Made by a program: the position numbers and the translations under genes. Under the pieces are notes generated by a model. It worked only from the letters and a program-made list of their open reading frames with translations, was not told where the DNA came from and made no database searches. Positions 34,751 through 47,038 of a stretch of DNA of 64,000 nt are shown here, piece by piece. Position 1 is the first letter of the stretch, and the number at the start of each line of letters is the position of its first letter. Source of the DNA: Oikopleura dioica (Eukaryota > Chordata > Appendicularia > Copelata > Oikopleuridae). The stretch is from NCBI GenBank assembly GCA_907165135.1, contig OU015567.1:6329001-6393000 (forward strand), in the 5' to 3' direction.

Positions 34751-37700
34751 ATTCTCACTTACCGTTAGTCTGTGCCTTAAAATTTGCCCTTTTCACGGAT
34801 TCAAACTTTCAGTTTTGACCTCTTCGAAAAAAGCAATAGTAGTATTTTCTCTCTCTTTCAAGGAATTTGAATTTGAATTTGTTTTGTCTCTCTCTCTCTT
34901 CCCGAAAATCTTCCTGTCAAAACACGCGCAAAGGAAAGCCGAGGAAAAATATTTTAAGAAGGATTAGTTTACACTGCGAAGGTATTCTTTTATGTATTTA
35001 GTTGAAACATTAAAGACGAGTGCCCTCAGAGCGCCGTAAAAACGCGCTAATTTTCAGCGCCTATTAGCAACCCCCGAGAAAAGTGATCTTGACATTTAGC
35101 ATCTGCCCTGAGTTATGGCTTCTATTTGATGGGGTTTAACTTTGATTTGATGGATTATTTGATTGAGACCTTTTTTTTAATAAAAAATTTGAAGTTGAAG
35201 TTCTTCATTTTTTTATTTTATTTAAGAAAGACTTACCTTTTGAAATTCATTTCGAAAAAAAAACTTGGGCTTCTGAAAAATCTTCGTTCTATTTTCCCCT
35301 CTGCGAACTCTCTATCTCTCTCTTTCCTTGAGTATCAGATTTATCTGAGCGCCGCCGCGGTCGCCTTTTTGACGTGCGAACAAGCAATTAACGGTAATAC
35401 TTCGATTGATTTCTTTTTAAATATTTGTTATGCCCTGGCCCCAGGCGTGAGCGATCAGTTCCGGCCAAGAGCTCTGATCTTGGAGAGAAAGAAAGAGAGG
35501 GCGCAGCATGGAGTGTGTGTGCTTCTCCCATGGAGCGGGGAATTGATAATGTTTGCTAATTGCAGGCCCGCTTCCAATGGTGCTGACCCCATCGGAAATA
35601 CATCACGCCCTTGATTGATTTACCTTTGTTCCTCAATTCTTACGGTAGTTACTATTATTGGAAACGATTCTGTGGATAAAAAAGCCTCAAAGATTTAACA
35701 TAGTGATCTCCTTAAAATTCTCTCAATTATTTAAGGGTGTCAAAACGATAAATTAAGGAAAACACTCTACTATTGGTAAATAGCTGGATTCTTGATGCCG
35801 ACCTTGCTTTTTTTGAATCAGCATTATACGAGAAAAACCAGCGCTTTTTCTGGCAGAGGAAATGACCTACTCATAATTACACTTTTATTACCATTTTGGC
35901 TCGTGATCTGACTATTCACAACTCTTTTTAAAAGCCGTAAAGATCATAAGACTTCTTTTCAAATAAACGGCGAGTAAAAACTTGGGCTTCAAGTCGGACA
36001 GAATAATACAGTATCATCTCGACAATAAAGCAAATAATGGCAAAGGTCGCTTCTCATTTCTGGAAAGGTTGAAAAGCCACTGGCGGCTCTTTTATTTCGG
36101 CAATTTGCTTTGCCGAAAATTGACCCGCGAAAATTGAACTTTTCAAGCTTTTCTTTTGCTAATTAGTCTGTGATTGAATAATTGGCAATTGAAAATTCAA
36201 TATTGCCCGATTTTGAAATCAACAAGGAAAAAAGAATTGCTGTACTTTAGAACGAAGAAATACTGAATAATTAATCGCAGATTCATCGGATTACAGTAAT
36301 GAACAGTAATGCGGATCAGAAATCAATGAACCTGTCACGCTAAAATCTTTTTTTCGAATTCAACCTGCGTTGACGGCGTATTGACTTGCCAACTCGCTAT
36401 TTTTTCTATATTTGACTAAAAGGGATTTTGGGCTGAAGCACCAAAACCGCATTTAATAAAATATTGAAGTCGAAATTGATGCTATATTCTCGCGAAATCT
36501 ACGACTGTAATCGTCCATACAGAATTTGAGGCAAGAATTTGACAGAAGATTGTTGATGAAACTTAAAAAATAGGGCCCAAGTTTTTTCTTCTTAGAGTTA
36601 ATTTAACGATCGTCAATTTTCCATCTTGAAATTTTGGGTCTAAGATTGTCGATAATTCTTTAGAAATGAGGCCAAAGTTTGTATATTTAGGGCAAAATCT
36701 GAAGATCAACAATCTTTGGCTCAGTTTCTGAAGTTTTATGAACAATTTTGGACAATTTTTTGGTCATTTTGATGTCTAGTGAAAAAACTAATTCTAGGAT
36801 ATGTTTTCTTCAACTAGAAAATGATTCTAGTTTTTTTAACGAAAGACGGAAGTTGAATATTCTTGACAAAATTGTGGCGAATCGATTATTTCTCCCTTTC
36901 GCTAAAAAAAACGACGTGCAAAGTGGATTTTCCAAAATAAACAAAGAGGATGAAAGGTCTCGGTCAAAACAACGTCGCTGTTTTCACCCGATTAGTGAAA
37001 GGCTTCTAGTGTTGCTTTTGCCAGGAGACGCTCAGGGCGCATTATTTTGACAAGCGTTTCTCTCAGGGGCGGGTTTATTCAAGCCCGAGTCCTTGAGAAC
37101 TGTCTGAGTAACTCACTACACTAGGATAATCCGCTCAGACGAGAATAATAATAATAATGATGCCTTGATCCTATCTCGACCGTATCGGATAAAAGATAAA
37201 CATGCAAATAGACGATTATCTTGAAGAAATCAGACATTTTCGGAACGCTTCAAAGAATTTCAAATTTCAGCTTTTCTGCAATGTAGCTTTTGCAGCGTTT
37301 TTTTTTTTGCCGAGAATTCTAGCAAAGAGAAAATTCTTCAAGCAGAATTGAAGAGTTGGAGCGCGAGTTGAGAAAAATTCCAAGCTGGAAAGATTGATCT
37401 GGTCAAATTCTTTGATTGAATTCTAGCAGAAGAAAAATGTCCTCCGCAATGTGAATTGGCAAATTCAAGAGCTAATTCTCGATTCAATTCAAAGTCTTTC
37501 AAATCCGCTTGTCCCATAATAACGCTGCTCCATTCAACCACCGGTTGTTTTGCTTTTCAACAATAAATTAACTGTACAACAAGTGTTATGACAAATTAAG
37601 CAACTAAAAACGGCTAGGAATAAGGCCGCGTACTAGCAATGATATTCAATAATCCAAATCCGCCTTGGTTCATAATTTGACGCAAAAGCTCTTTTCATTC

Positions 37701-38162
37701 CGCAAAATTGAACCTAATCCAAGGCGCCTTAGACGGAGGCTATTTCCTCCTTGCCCCCGTGACAAGCGTTAAATCTCCGATTTACCTGCTTGTTTCTTCT
37801 GTTTCTGCAAGCAACGGGCTTCTATTTCCAGCGCGCTTCGTTTCGCCTCTCTCTTCCCTTCTCCTCTCTTTCTTTCTCGATCTGTTGTGTTGTATATTTG
37901 TTATTTTATCGGAATAAGAATATTGCTTTCTATCTTTATGACAATATATTTCGACGTGGATTTCGCGCCAGCAAGCTAAATGCTCGAGATGCTCGAGAGA
38001 CCAAACGCGGCGAAAAAAAGGTCGCCGCTTTTGCGCCACCAATCACCGTCACTCCACCGCAGCCATGCTCCTCCACCGCCAGGAATTCAACAGGCCTAAT
38101 TTGTCCGACAAAGCAGTTTTTCAAATTTCATGCATCAAAATAACAAGCTAGAGTCTACTAGA

Positions 38163-38402
38163 CTGCGGAAACTTGGGTAGAAAGCCTGAGTCAGGATCTG
38201 GAAGAACTGAAATGAAAAGCCGCGTAGCGGCTTTTTCAAAAACGAAGCCGCAAAGCGGCTTCGCTAATATTAGCATTTAAATCTATCAAAAATTGTAGCG
38301 TAGCCGCTCCGCGGCTTCGTTTTTGAAAAAGCCGCTGCGCGGCTTTTCATTTCTGTTCTTCCAGACCCTGACTCAGGCTTTCTACACAGGTTCCCGAGCC
38401 CA
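38163..38402. mobile_element. GGCTCGG-family MITE copy
   Basis: Arms AGAAAGCCTGAGTCAGG and CCTGACTCAGGCTTTCT, right end GAGCCCAGA. The interior is a long hairpin of AAGCCGC and GCGGCTT blocks. No exact target duplication. Confidence 0.8.
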
Positions 38403-39627
38403 GATTTACGAGCTCCAAAGACATGCAATTAAAATAAATAATTGAAAGCCACTTGTCTTAGCCCACTATATTTAACATAAAAATGCACCTGCGCTCAGAC
38501 TCTTCTGACCGAGTCGCTGACGCAACCAGAAACATCAATGACGGCAAAATAATCTGGGGAGCCAAAAATAGCGAAAATAAATCCAATACGCGGCGGTGCC
38601 AAAAAAAGGTTTTGCATTTCATCGCGTCGCCTTCAACTTGCGCAGTTGTTTCATGAAGAAGCCAAGAAGCGCGTAAACAATTTATCGAAATTTGCATCAC
38701 TGGATGCGGCCAGTTTTAGTTGTTCGTTGAAATACTCAAACTTCAATTAACTTAAGGTCTTCAACTAAAAAAGTAGCACCCTTTGAAACGGATTTAAAAC
38801 TAATTTTTAATAAAAATTAAGGGTTTCCCTCAACTAAAAACCCAAAAATAGCTTGCTTCTAGCAACGTGACCGGCCTGTATACCCTTAAATTGTTGATCA
38901 TAAGGGGAACGGTTCTAGTCAAGGGTTGTATCTAGAAGTTCCAATTGAAATTAAGGGTGTATCTAAGATAGTTGCGGAGAAAAACTTGCTCCTAGGAGCC
39001 CCATTTCTGGTGGGGGGGGTCCTTAAAACCAAGTCTTTATTCCGCCTGACGAAGCTATTCTTTTACAGTGAATCGGCATGAAATCGTTAACATGTGCATC
39101 GAGGAGCAACAACATCATTTTACATATGATTGATTTTTGATTTTTTTGCTAAAAAGGGTTCATCCGAGATAATACATCCAACATGTCAATCGTCGTTGAT
39201 TTTTTGAGTCTTTGATGAATAAAAGAGAGGCCTTTCTTTTCTTGACTCTTATGCGCCATCTGGACATTTTTATTTTTTGAATAAATCGATTCATTCGAGA
39301 TCAAGCGTAATCCCACTCTGCTGCACAAATGGCAAAGAGCTTGAAATATATGCATCATTTAACAGTAAATAGTTGATTGTCTCAAGATAATTCGATTACA
39401 AACTATTTGAATTAGAGTCTAAGGGGTTTATTCTTGGGGATATTCTAAAAAGAACAGGTTTCTAGTTGGCACAATTTTTCGAATGAGTTAAAAGCGGTCT
39501 TCCCGACCGACCGGATAAATAGTAGTCTTACGGGCTGTTATTTTGAAAGTGGTTAGGTTTAGTAGTTACCGGTTTTTGTGGTTGGTCCGGTGAAGGCTAG
39601 ATTCTCTTTGTCAAATAGATCGTCATA

Positions 39628-40075
39628 CAGAGTTGCAAATTTCGCGAGCTAGTTGAGCTACAGCTCAGCTCAGCTCAGCAATTTTTAGATGAGGGTCAGC
39701 TCAGCTCAATTTTTCTGAAGAAAGCCAGCTCAGCTCAGCTTATTGTTTCTTCGAAAAGAGCTAGCTCAGCTCACCTAGCTCAGTTTGACAAATCGTGAGC
39801 TCAGCTTAGCTCAAAAATTTTCAGAGAAGCCCAGGCTCAGCTCCGCTCATTGTTTCTTCGAAAAGAGCTAGCTCAGCTCAGTTAACTCAGTTTGAAAAAT
39901 CATGAGCTCAGCTCAGCTCAAAAATTTTTAGAGCCCAAACTCAGCTCAGCTCATCTCAATTAAAAAAAACCAGCTCAGCTCAGTGGTTTTTTTTAAAAGA
40001 GGCCAGCTCAGCTCAATTTGGACCTCAGCTCAGCTAGCTCAGCTCAGTAAAAATTTTCAAAAATTTGCAATTCTG
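39628..40075. mobile_element. hAT-like element filled with GCTCAGCTCA repeats
   Basis: 448 bp, ends CAGAGTTGCAAATTT and AAATTTGCAATTCTG, flanked by TCGTCATA at 39620-39627 and 40076-40083. The interior is a degenerate array of (CAGCTCAGCT)n separated by AT-rich spacers. It lies 45 bp upstream of the ATG of the gene at 40121. Confidence 0.9.
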
Positions 40076-40120
40076 TCGTCATATACAATAAAAAAAAGAA
40101 GAAGGAGAAGATTGATAAAG

Positions 40121-41726
40121 ATGGTTAGATTCTTGTTGAAATTTTCGACGATACAGGAGGATAAAGTCTGTATCGTGAAGAAATCATCAGCTCCAGACGA
40201 TAGAAGTATCCATAGAAACGGAACTGGTGGAAATTATCTGGATACAAGTCAACTTTCTAAATTTAATCAGTCGGAGCTTCATTGTGGCACTTTTGGTGTC
40301 CGGAACACGGGCGATGTTTGAGCTGCCGTGTTTTGTATCAATTATTGGACTTCGATTCTTTCTGGCTATTATATTCAAATTTGATAAAGTGAACGTACGT
40401 ACTATTACTTCCAGACGCGGAATCGAGAGCACTGGGTTTTTTAGATCCTCAATAAGTATTACGGAAAAAGTACAAATCGATAAAATTGGTTTATATTCGA
40501 ACGAACTTTACTTTTTTACCCAGACCAGAGAATACAGAATGGAAGGTAAGATCAAGTCGAAAATCAGCCAACTAAAAGAGGGGAAAATTTAAGCAATCAG
40601 CAAGATTCTCCAAGTCACAGCCGTAGAAGGCGTCCAACCAGTTTTCACCTTTCAAAAGATTGATGGCCAGACACACATGATGATCAAGTGGCCAAAAGCT
40701 CCCCCTCCACCGCCAATTATCAACCCTCTTTTCATCCATGCTCTGAGAGCCCAAGCTCAAGCAAATCAACACCAACTCGTTTCGCAACTTTCTTCCCAGC
40801 GAAATCTTCTCTCCCAAAATCTCGGTACTCAAATGGCTCTTTTAAAAGCTCAGGGTGCACAAATTCCGCCGCAAAGAAAACCACCAAGGTATGAAAAAAA
40901 TTTCTCTTTCGGAAAATGAAACAAAGCCTTTTTTCAGTGAAATCGAAAAGGAAAAGGAACGATTTGGATTTTTCAGCCAGCACTTGGAAGAGATCTACAA
41001 GAAGTATGATATCAACAAGGAGTGCATCCAGGGCGGGTCAGAAGAGGAACTCCTTCATCCTCCGCTAAAACATCTTGGCTATCGGACAGAGAGCCAAATT
41101 CATCTGATGCGCAGAATGAGATACATTTCCAACAAATTGTCACTCACTACCGTAAGTAGCACCACCTCAAAATTTGGGCAGAACCAAAAAAAGGAAGTGA
41201 TTTTCTGGATCAGGATTTTGATTTGCCGGTAGGCCGAATACAGCAATCTTATTGGTTATTTACGTAATTGGTAATTCACCAATAAGATTGCTGTATTTGG
41301 CCTACCGGCCAATCAAAACCCAGATCCAGAAAATCACTTCCATTTTTAGGTTCTTCCCAAAATTTGGGGTCTAAGAAAAGGTGCTTCGAGTAAAATGCTT
41401 TTAAGGATACGTACCCCGATTACGAATCAGCAGTAAGTCTCATCCTCGACAGCTTCGCAATCACGAAAGACAAAGTCGACGAAGAAAGCTATCGCCGAAA
41501 AATGAACTTTTTACTTCGGTAGGGAAATTTTCTTTATTTGGCATTTGTATAACTTACAATAAGAAAACGGATAAACAATCGGCGCTGGTTTCTGAAGAAA
41601 AAACTCAACGACGAGAATTCTAATGAAGAAGACAGAGCATCGAAGCGGATGAAAACGGAAGTAGACATTAATAGTCATTCCAGCGAGTCCAAAGCCACGA
41701 ACGACTCTTTTGACTCTCCTGAATAA
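40121..41726 (+). CDS. Unrecognised, probably nuclear, multi-exon protein
   Basis: ATG at 40121 (MVRFLLKFSTIQEDKVCIVK). Segments in order: SQLSKFNQSELHCGTF, an inferred 90-bp intron, NVRTITSRRGIESTGFFRSS, VQIDKIGLYSNELYFFTQTR, a 47-bp intron, VTAVEGVQPVFTFQKIDGQT, a proline run (KWPKAPPPPPIINP), a Gln-rich helix, EIEKEKERFGFFSQHLEEIY, YESAVSLILDSFAITKDKVD, and a very basic then acidic tail (KRINNRRWFLKKKLN, ASKRMKTEVD). The basic clusters resemble nuclear localisation signals. No domain was recognised. The third intron (41151-41430) is enlarged by an inverted-repeat element. The stop at 41726 lies 35 bp from the convergent calcium-sensor stop. The joins before NVRTIT are the weakest part. Confidence 0.6.
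41165..41370. mobile_element. Inverted-repeat MITE within an intron
   Basis: Arms CAAAATTTGGG...GAACC, GGAAGTGATTTTCTGGATC, GCCGGTAGGCC and CAATCTTATTGGT, matched on the other side in inverse order. Lies between a GTAAGT donor and a TTTTAAG acceptor, so it is spliced out by the normal intron. Target duplication not resolved. Confidence 0.8.
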
Positions 41727-41761
41727 AAATGATAGATAGAAAACAGTGTGGAAAAGGAAAG

Positions 41762-42425
41762 TTATGGCTGAGATTTTAGGAGGGTGCGCGCTTTTGTCGC
41801 TTTGACAAAGTCTTCCATGGGAATTCCGATTTCAGATTCCTTTTTGAGGCTCTTCCAGATCTCGTTTGCTTTGTCGTTTGCTGCTTCCTGGCATACTTTT
41901 CCGCCGGTCAGTGCCACCATCGCCTAAAAAATGACCGTCGAATAAGCGCTAGAGTTTTGATTTTACCTTGATGAGGTCGATGAGCTCGCTCTTGTCGAGA
42001 ATCCCATCCCCGTTCTGGTCGAAAATCTCGCAAAGCCAGGTCAGTCGCTCGTGAAGGCTTCCTCTTGCCATGACTGACATTGTGCTAGAATTCGATAAGC
42101 AAAGAATGGAACGGGAGAGTTTTTACCTGATGAACTCGACGAAGCAAATATGCCCATCGTTGTTGATATCAGTCCTGTCGAAAAGAACCTGCGTGAAGGT
42201 AGAAATGTCGCCATTCGGAAACATGATTGAATAAATTGTCGAAAACTCGGATCTGGACAGAGCGCCAGTTGGGCAATCAACGAGGAATCCTCGATGCCAG
42301 TTGAGAATCTCTTGCTCGGTGACTGAAAATATAGGAGTTGGCAAGTAACTAGATGACTTACATTTGGTTTGAGAAAGAATGAGCTTCATCTTCTTTTCAC
42401 TGAGTTTGCTGCTCTTGTGGCCCAT
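41762..42425 (-). CDS. Neuronal calcium sensor family EF-hand protein
   Basis: Four exons. MGHKSSKLSEKKM starts with Met-Gly, an N-myristoylation signal. The family signature FTEQEILNWHRGFLVDCPTG is present. EF2 (DINNDGHICFVE) and EF3 (DQNGDGILDKSE) have complete calcium ligands, EF1 is degenerate as usual, and the EF4 position (KESEIGIPMEDF) has lost its ligands. Length of about 190 residues fits NCS-1, neurocalcin, hippocalcin or recoverin; loss of EF4 is recoverin-like, but the orthologue cannot be assigned by eye. These proteins switch membrane association with calcium in neurons. Introns are 43-55 bp, GT-AG. Confidence 0.9.
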
Positions 42426-42959
42426 TATTTTTCTCTTTTTCTGGTGTTGAAAGTTTTTTGTTCTGAAAAAATCCTCTCTGACCGAGCTTAAATACCGGTC
42501 ACGATTGTGATCAAGATTGTGGTACCCATGCCGCTTAAAAATGGTTCGATCGTTACGGTCTACCGACCATCGATCAGGATGTCTGCCAAAAATTTCACGC
42601 CATCTTGTTACACTTAGTCTAATACTGCTGCGCCTATTTGGTAATAAACAGTACAGTCACTCTCTAAAACCTTGTGATCACCGCAAGTATTACGCTTTCC
42701 CGTTGTTCTAGAGCTCCGTTTGTTGATTCTTTTTTTCAAATTTTGTAACTTTGAAACTTGGTGATTTTGGAACAAATGTTTCTAGATAAAATGTTGTTGT
42801 CAGGCCTGCGTGGTGTAAAGTGGTCAGTCTCCGGATTTATTCCGGTCCGAACGCGACTGTTAGAGAGTAAGTACAGAGATAATTGAGGAATTAAACGGTT
42901 GTTTTTTTGGAAAAACTTGAGTTTCAAAATTATTTTAGCAGGAAAAGAGGGAAGCCAGA

Positions 42960-43200
42960 GAAGACAACAGTCTGGTTCCTCCCCTCGTACGATCGACCAT
43001 CGAGTCTTGAGTGAAAATGTTCCCGAAAAGCTCAAGACTCAAGACCACCAGCTCTGTTCCAGACGGAATCTGAAACAGCTTCCGAAAATGGTTAGATACG
43101 TACGAGCCTCCAGGAAATGGCTGGATACTTACGAACCGCCTAAAAAAGGGGCTGGACATTTGAGATTACCTGTACAAACCCAAATAACTACTTTTTCTGC
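42960..43200 (+). pseudogene. Decayed partial duplicate of the downstream axonemal-type gene
   Basis: The plus strand contains KLKTQDHQL and RKWLDTYEPP with the downstream bases CCCAAATAACTACTTTTT, all of which recur at the 3' end of the gene at 43272-44262 (HKLKTQHYE, FKWLDTYEPK and the same 3' flank). Frame is lost between the blocks, so it looks like a decayed tandem copy. Confidence 0.55.
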
Positions 43201-43271
43201 AAGAAAACCTGTGATATCATCTTTTTTTTAACAACGGTAATTTGATTTCTGTTCGTTTTAGATTGCGCTGC

Positions 43272-44262
43272 ATGCCGAATTTGCTGATCACGGAAGCGCG
43301 CGAGCCGGAAGCGCAATCGAAGAAGTCGGAGAAAAAGGGGCCTGTCCAGGTGATGGTCGACGATCTGGCAATTCCAGTGCCTCAGTTTGGAGTTGCTAAC
43401 TCAACCCCTAAATTTTCTCAGTTGAAGGAATAGTTGAACATACCTTTCTATTAGTTCAAATTAATCAACTACTAAATCAACTTCCTAGTCAATTCGTACT
43501 ATTCAACTCCGTTAAAGGTTGAGGAGCGAAAGGGTAGCTTGTGTCTTAAGGTGAGTCCCTCCCCCCTTATTCCCTTCTTTGAACCCTTTTCTAGAGCAAT
43601 CATATGCAATATGGACCAAGAACATTGAACTACGAGTGGCACTCCGACCGAGAAGCTGAGCCAAAGGAACGGGTCCTTCCAGAGCCTTAGAGCTAATTAA
43701 ATACCTCTTTGGACCCATGATAAAGGACTACGATGTCACTGCCGTCAGCGATCGAGATCGAAACCAGCATCTGGCCACTTACAAAAACATCGGCTTCGAC
43801 AAGCCAGTCATTCCAATTTCCACGACCAAGGACGGCCTCGAGCAGCCGTTCAAGCAGAGGCGTTTCTACGAGCCTGTTTCTAAGACAACGGTAGTTCGGA
43901 GAAATGTTTCGTGATGAGAAAAAATTAAGGGAATGGTCGATTCAACTGGATACCGCCTCTTGACGAAAAACTACTTGCGAAGCGGAAGCGACTGCGTTTC
44001 GACGAATCTGGACCACAACTGCGTGCGCTGGCAAGAAGTGCAAGCTCGCCACCACAAGCTCAAGACTCAACACTACGAGACGACGAACAAGGCGGACTAC
44101 ACCGTTCCCCATCCGGAGAAAATGGAAGGCGACCGAACCATCCCCCACCCTGCGACGCCGTCAATCAACACCTTCGGCAGGAAGCTGACGGATCGTGTTG
44201 CTTGCGACGCTCACCGACGCAAGGGCTCATTCAAATGGCTTGATACTTACGAACCCAAATAA
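43272..44262 (+). CDS. Soluble axonemal-type protein, unrecognised
   Basis: Four exons from ATG at 43272: MPNLLITEAREPEAQSKKSE to IPVPQFG, an intron of about 195 bp that contains partial inverted repeats, SNHMQYGPRTLNYEWHSDRE, a 51-bp intron, DYDVTAVSDRDRNQHLATYK ... QPFKQRRFYEPVSKTT, a 39-bp intron, then MVDSTGYRLLTKNYLRSGSD to FKWLDTYEPK. Roughly 240 residues, basic, Tyr/His/Pro-rich, without membrane segments or compact folds. This composition and the short W-x-D-x-Y motifs resemble microtubule-inner or sperm-tail proteins, but that is an impression and not an assignment. Confidence 0.65.
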
Positions 44263-45420
44263 CTACTTTTTTATGTCAATAAGAAATATTTATTTTTGCA
44301 CAAAAAAATATTTTACAAGAAAAAAAATTTTCAAAAGAGCGATTTTTTTTCTTGTAAAAATTGTTGATTTCTTCCTTGTTTTCATATTTTTTCCCGAGCT
44401 TTTTCATAGTTTTCTGATGCTTAAAAATAATTGATCGGTGCAAGTTTCAACTCCGTTTTACAAAATATAAAAGATGACAAAAATAATCTTGTTTTAAACA
44501 AAAATAACTTGACGGGCGGATTGAAGCTGTATTGAACAAAAACACGATAATCATTTTCGTCCTTCACATTTTGCAAATTTAGGCGGAGATTTCTCGGCGC
44601 TCGCGCGGTAAATAAACGATCGAATCGATCCTTCATGTTTTTTCCAGGCGCTAGAAAAGTGCTTACAACAGGCTTTTCCAGCGTATTAAACTGGTCTCTT
44701 GATGTTTTAGGAAAATCCACGTGTAAACAACTTGTTCAAAAAAAAACTGATAGAAAAAATGGTAGAGACTTGTAGGAAGGAAATTGTTGTCCACAAAGTG
44801 AAGCCGGATTTTGAAAACTGCTATAAATAGAATCGCGACGGAGGGAGGAAATTCTTAGAGATATCCAAAAAAACCTCAAGAGGGCGTTCACTTGAGCGAG
44901 ATAAAGAGCGAAAAATTGGGTGGGAATTTCTAATTTTCGAAAGAAACATTTATCAAAATCACGATATCTTGATGCGTTTCCAATAATATATAATATAATA
45001 TAATATAATATAATATAATATAATATAATATAATATAATATGAAAACAAAGTAATATGATATTACTAATATCAGTATTATCGTGTATTTTACCAGCTTTA
45101 TCTCAACATAATGCCGCTTGTTTTTGGACTTGACCGCCTCGGTCAAGGTTATCTTCCACTCTCTGACCTCAGAAAAAAGAGGACAGGGGAAGAGTAATCC
45201 GGGATTTCTAATCCAATTCTTTGAAAACGCAAGTTCAACCACGTGATGTTACCGAAAGCCTCCCAAATCCATGCGCTTCAAAGTTTATACTATTTTTCGA
45301 ATCAACCGTAAATAACTACTAGCTGACGTGGACTAGTAATTACTTCAAGAGCGCGAATAACTGAACGGTTTCTTCGAATCGATAATTCTAAGTTGGGGAT
45401 CGACCGAGCTCAGCAGAATT
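44263..45420. other. Interval without a supported gene
   Basis: AT-rich 3' flank. A minus-strand open stretch at 44421-44720 (starts without ATG, reads MKDRFDRLFTARAPRNLRLN) might be an exon but could not be extended. It also holds an AT pentanucleotide array (44988-45041). Confidence 0.5.
44988..45041. repeat. Pentanucleotide microsatellite (AATAT)n
   Basis: About ten tandem copies of TAATA/AATAT. Confidence 0.9.
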
Positions 45421-45734
45421 TTAAGTCTCTTTTGTGACGGGGCTGAACATTCTAAACAAGCCGCGGCCCACCATTGGCATGACGCATTCCAGCGCTGGGA
45501 TTTCCGGTACAAAGTTTCGGCTTACTGTATATCTCGCTAGATAAAAGACTGGGCTTTCCCACAAGCCCACAAAGTAGATAACCGCCCAAGTGAGCCATCC
45601 AAGAGCGATATCGCGCTTCGACTAAGCTAAAATTGAGAAAATTGAACGCAAAAATGAGTGTTGCGAAAAATGCGTAAAATGGATTTGCATTAGCTGGGAA
45701 AATAGTGGTCGTTTTTCTCGTTGACCTGATGCAT
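45421..45734 (-). CDS. Small membrane protein, two exons
   Basis: A 9-bp coding start (ATG at 45734, MHQ) joins over a GTCAAC...TTAG intron of about 110 bp to SKRDIALGWLTWAVIYFVGL, WESPVFYLARYTVSRNFVPE and IPALECVMPMVGRGLF, stopping at 45421. About 69 residues, with one clear transmembrane segment and a second amphipathic region. The long exon has no stops in frame and strongly protein-like composition. The start exon is inferred; a longer upstream gene is possible. It resembles small mitochondrial or ER subunits in size, but no family was recognised. Confidence 0.5.
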
Positions 45735-46230
45735 TCTAAGACACGAATTTAGAAAGAGAGAGAACTTTACGTAACTTTAAAAGTAAGAACCTCCTGGAAT
45801 GGTCACCTAAGTAAACACCGTGGCGATTAATTACGGAGCGAGAATCCTCAGCTTTTTGATTAAGAATTTAATTTTCAAATTCAATCTGAAATAGAACGCT
45901 TTATTACTGAAATGAACGCATATTTCTTGATCAGATTACACTCGTTTCAGATTGAATTCAGAAGCTTTGATCAATTTTTAATAAAAAAACGTGATCAAAA
46001 AGTTAATTCTTTTTAGCAATTTGTCAATCAAGCCGCAAAGAATCAGAAAAAAAAGAGAAGCCATTGTCAAGTGCTCGTCTTTAGAACTTGTTTCCGGTCT
46101 CGAACAACACGACTTTCATGCACGACTTTGAAAATCAACTAAAAAAGAGGGGAAAGTGCTCAATTCTTGAGAATCGCGCCCTTTTTTTTCGTCAACGTGT
46201 AGTTTTTAATTTCAAATACTTTGTTGAAAC

Positions 46231-46372
46231 GAGCGTAAAAATGAAAATTCTAGCGCAAAAGTTTATGAAACGAATTTTAGTTCAATTTTTTTTTTCTAAA
46301 GTTTATAAAGTAGTTCGTCAAAAACAAACTTTGTTCATAAATTTTAGCGCTAGAATTTTCATTTTTACGCTC
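46231..46372. repeat. Palindromic element
   Basis: Arms GAGCGTAAAAATGAAAATTC and GAATTTTCATTTTTACGCTC, continuing inward with TAGCGC and TTCATAAA blocks. Confidence 0.8.
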
Positions 46373-46788
46373 CCTTTCCAATTGATCTAGGTAGGTAGGT
46401 CTTATGTAAGACCTTCTTTTTACCGGTAAAATCATCGATGGCAGAGTAGACGGTGGTTTTATTTTGATCGATCAAAGTCCCCGGCTTGATGGAAAGAACT
46501 TGGTTCCGTTTTGATTTTCCCTCAAGAAGATGCAATTTTTGAACGGAATTTTTTGATCGATCAAAGCCACGGATCGGAAGCTATCTTACCGGCAGTTGGC
46601 AATTGTGAATTTGGAGGATGACGCAAGAGCAATTTTGAGCATTTGGGACTGCTATAAATATCTGTCGTCGCATCTTCATAATTCGTTTCCCCGTATTTAG
46701 TAGCCAATATCGTCTTCATTTAGTAGTACGTCGCCTTGTTTCAGCCTGATACAATAATAAACACTTTTGAAAACATTAAAAAAACGTA

Positions 46789-47038
46789 CCATGAGATTTT
46801 TTTCTAAAGGGAGATCTGAGAATCTGAGGGTCCTAAGCCCTCTGGGACTCTCAGTTGAGCCGCGCGCGCCTAGCGCGGCTAGCCAATCAGAGGACGGGCT
46901 TTTTCCGCAGTACGCCGCACTCCAAATTCTTTACTCTGAAGTGCCCAACAGGACCTCAAAGAAATTTCTAGACTTCCCCGAGAGTGAAACGGGAAAGCGA
47001 GGCCAGGGGCCTTCTCCCTCTCTAAAAAAATCTCATGG
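46789..47038. mobile_element. MITE with TA target duplication
   Basis: 250 bp, ends CCATGAGATTTTTTT and AAAAAAATCTCATGG, flanked by TA on both sides, fitting the Tc1/mariner type. The interior is GC-rich. Confidence 0.75.

Larger units (their letters stand above)
33424..39627. other. Gene-poor interval upstream of ZNF385
   Basis: About 6 kb with no convincing exon chain. It contains a moderately GC-rich patch (33480-33720), a weak minus-strand frame (34095-34355), a GC-rich inverted repeat (34554-34750), a MITE (38163-38402), and otherwise AT-rich single-copy-looking DNA. Given its size in such a compact genome it may hold regulatory DNA for ZNF385 or a neighbour. Confidence 0.5.

Noticed and set aside
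35126-35614. 162-residue plus-strand frame
   Set aside because: AT-rich low-complexity start, no splice or domain support; treated as chance.
44421-44720. Minus-strand frame reading MKDRFDRLFTARAPRNLRLN
   Set aside because: No proper start or linking exon could be found; possibly an orphan exon but unsupported.
44736-45242. 168-residue minus-strand frame with a hydrophobic stretch
   Set aside because: The hydrophobic part is the translation of the (AATAT)n microsatellite; no gene signal.
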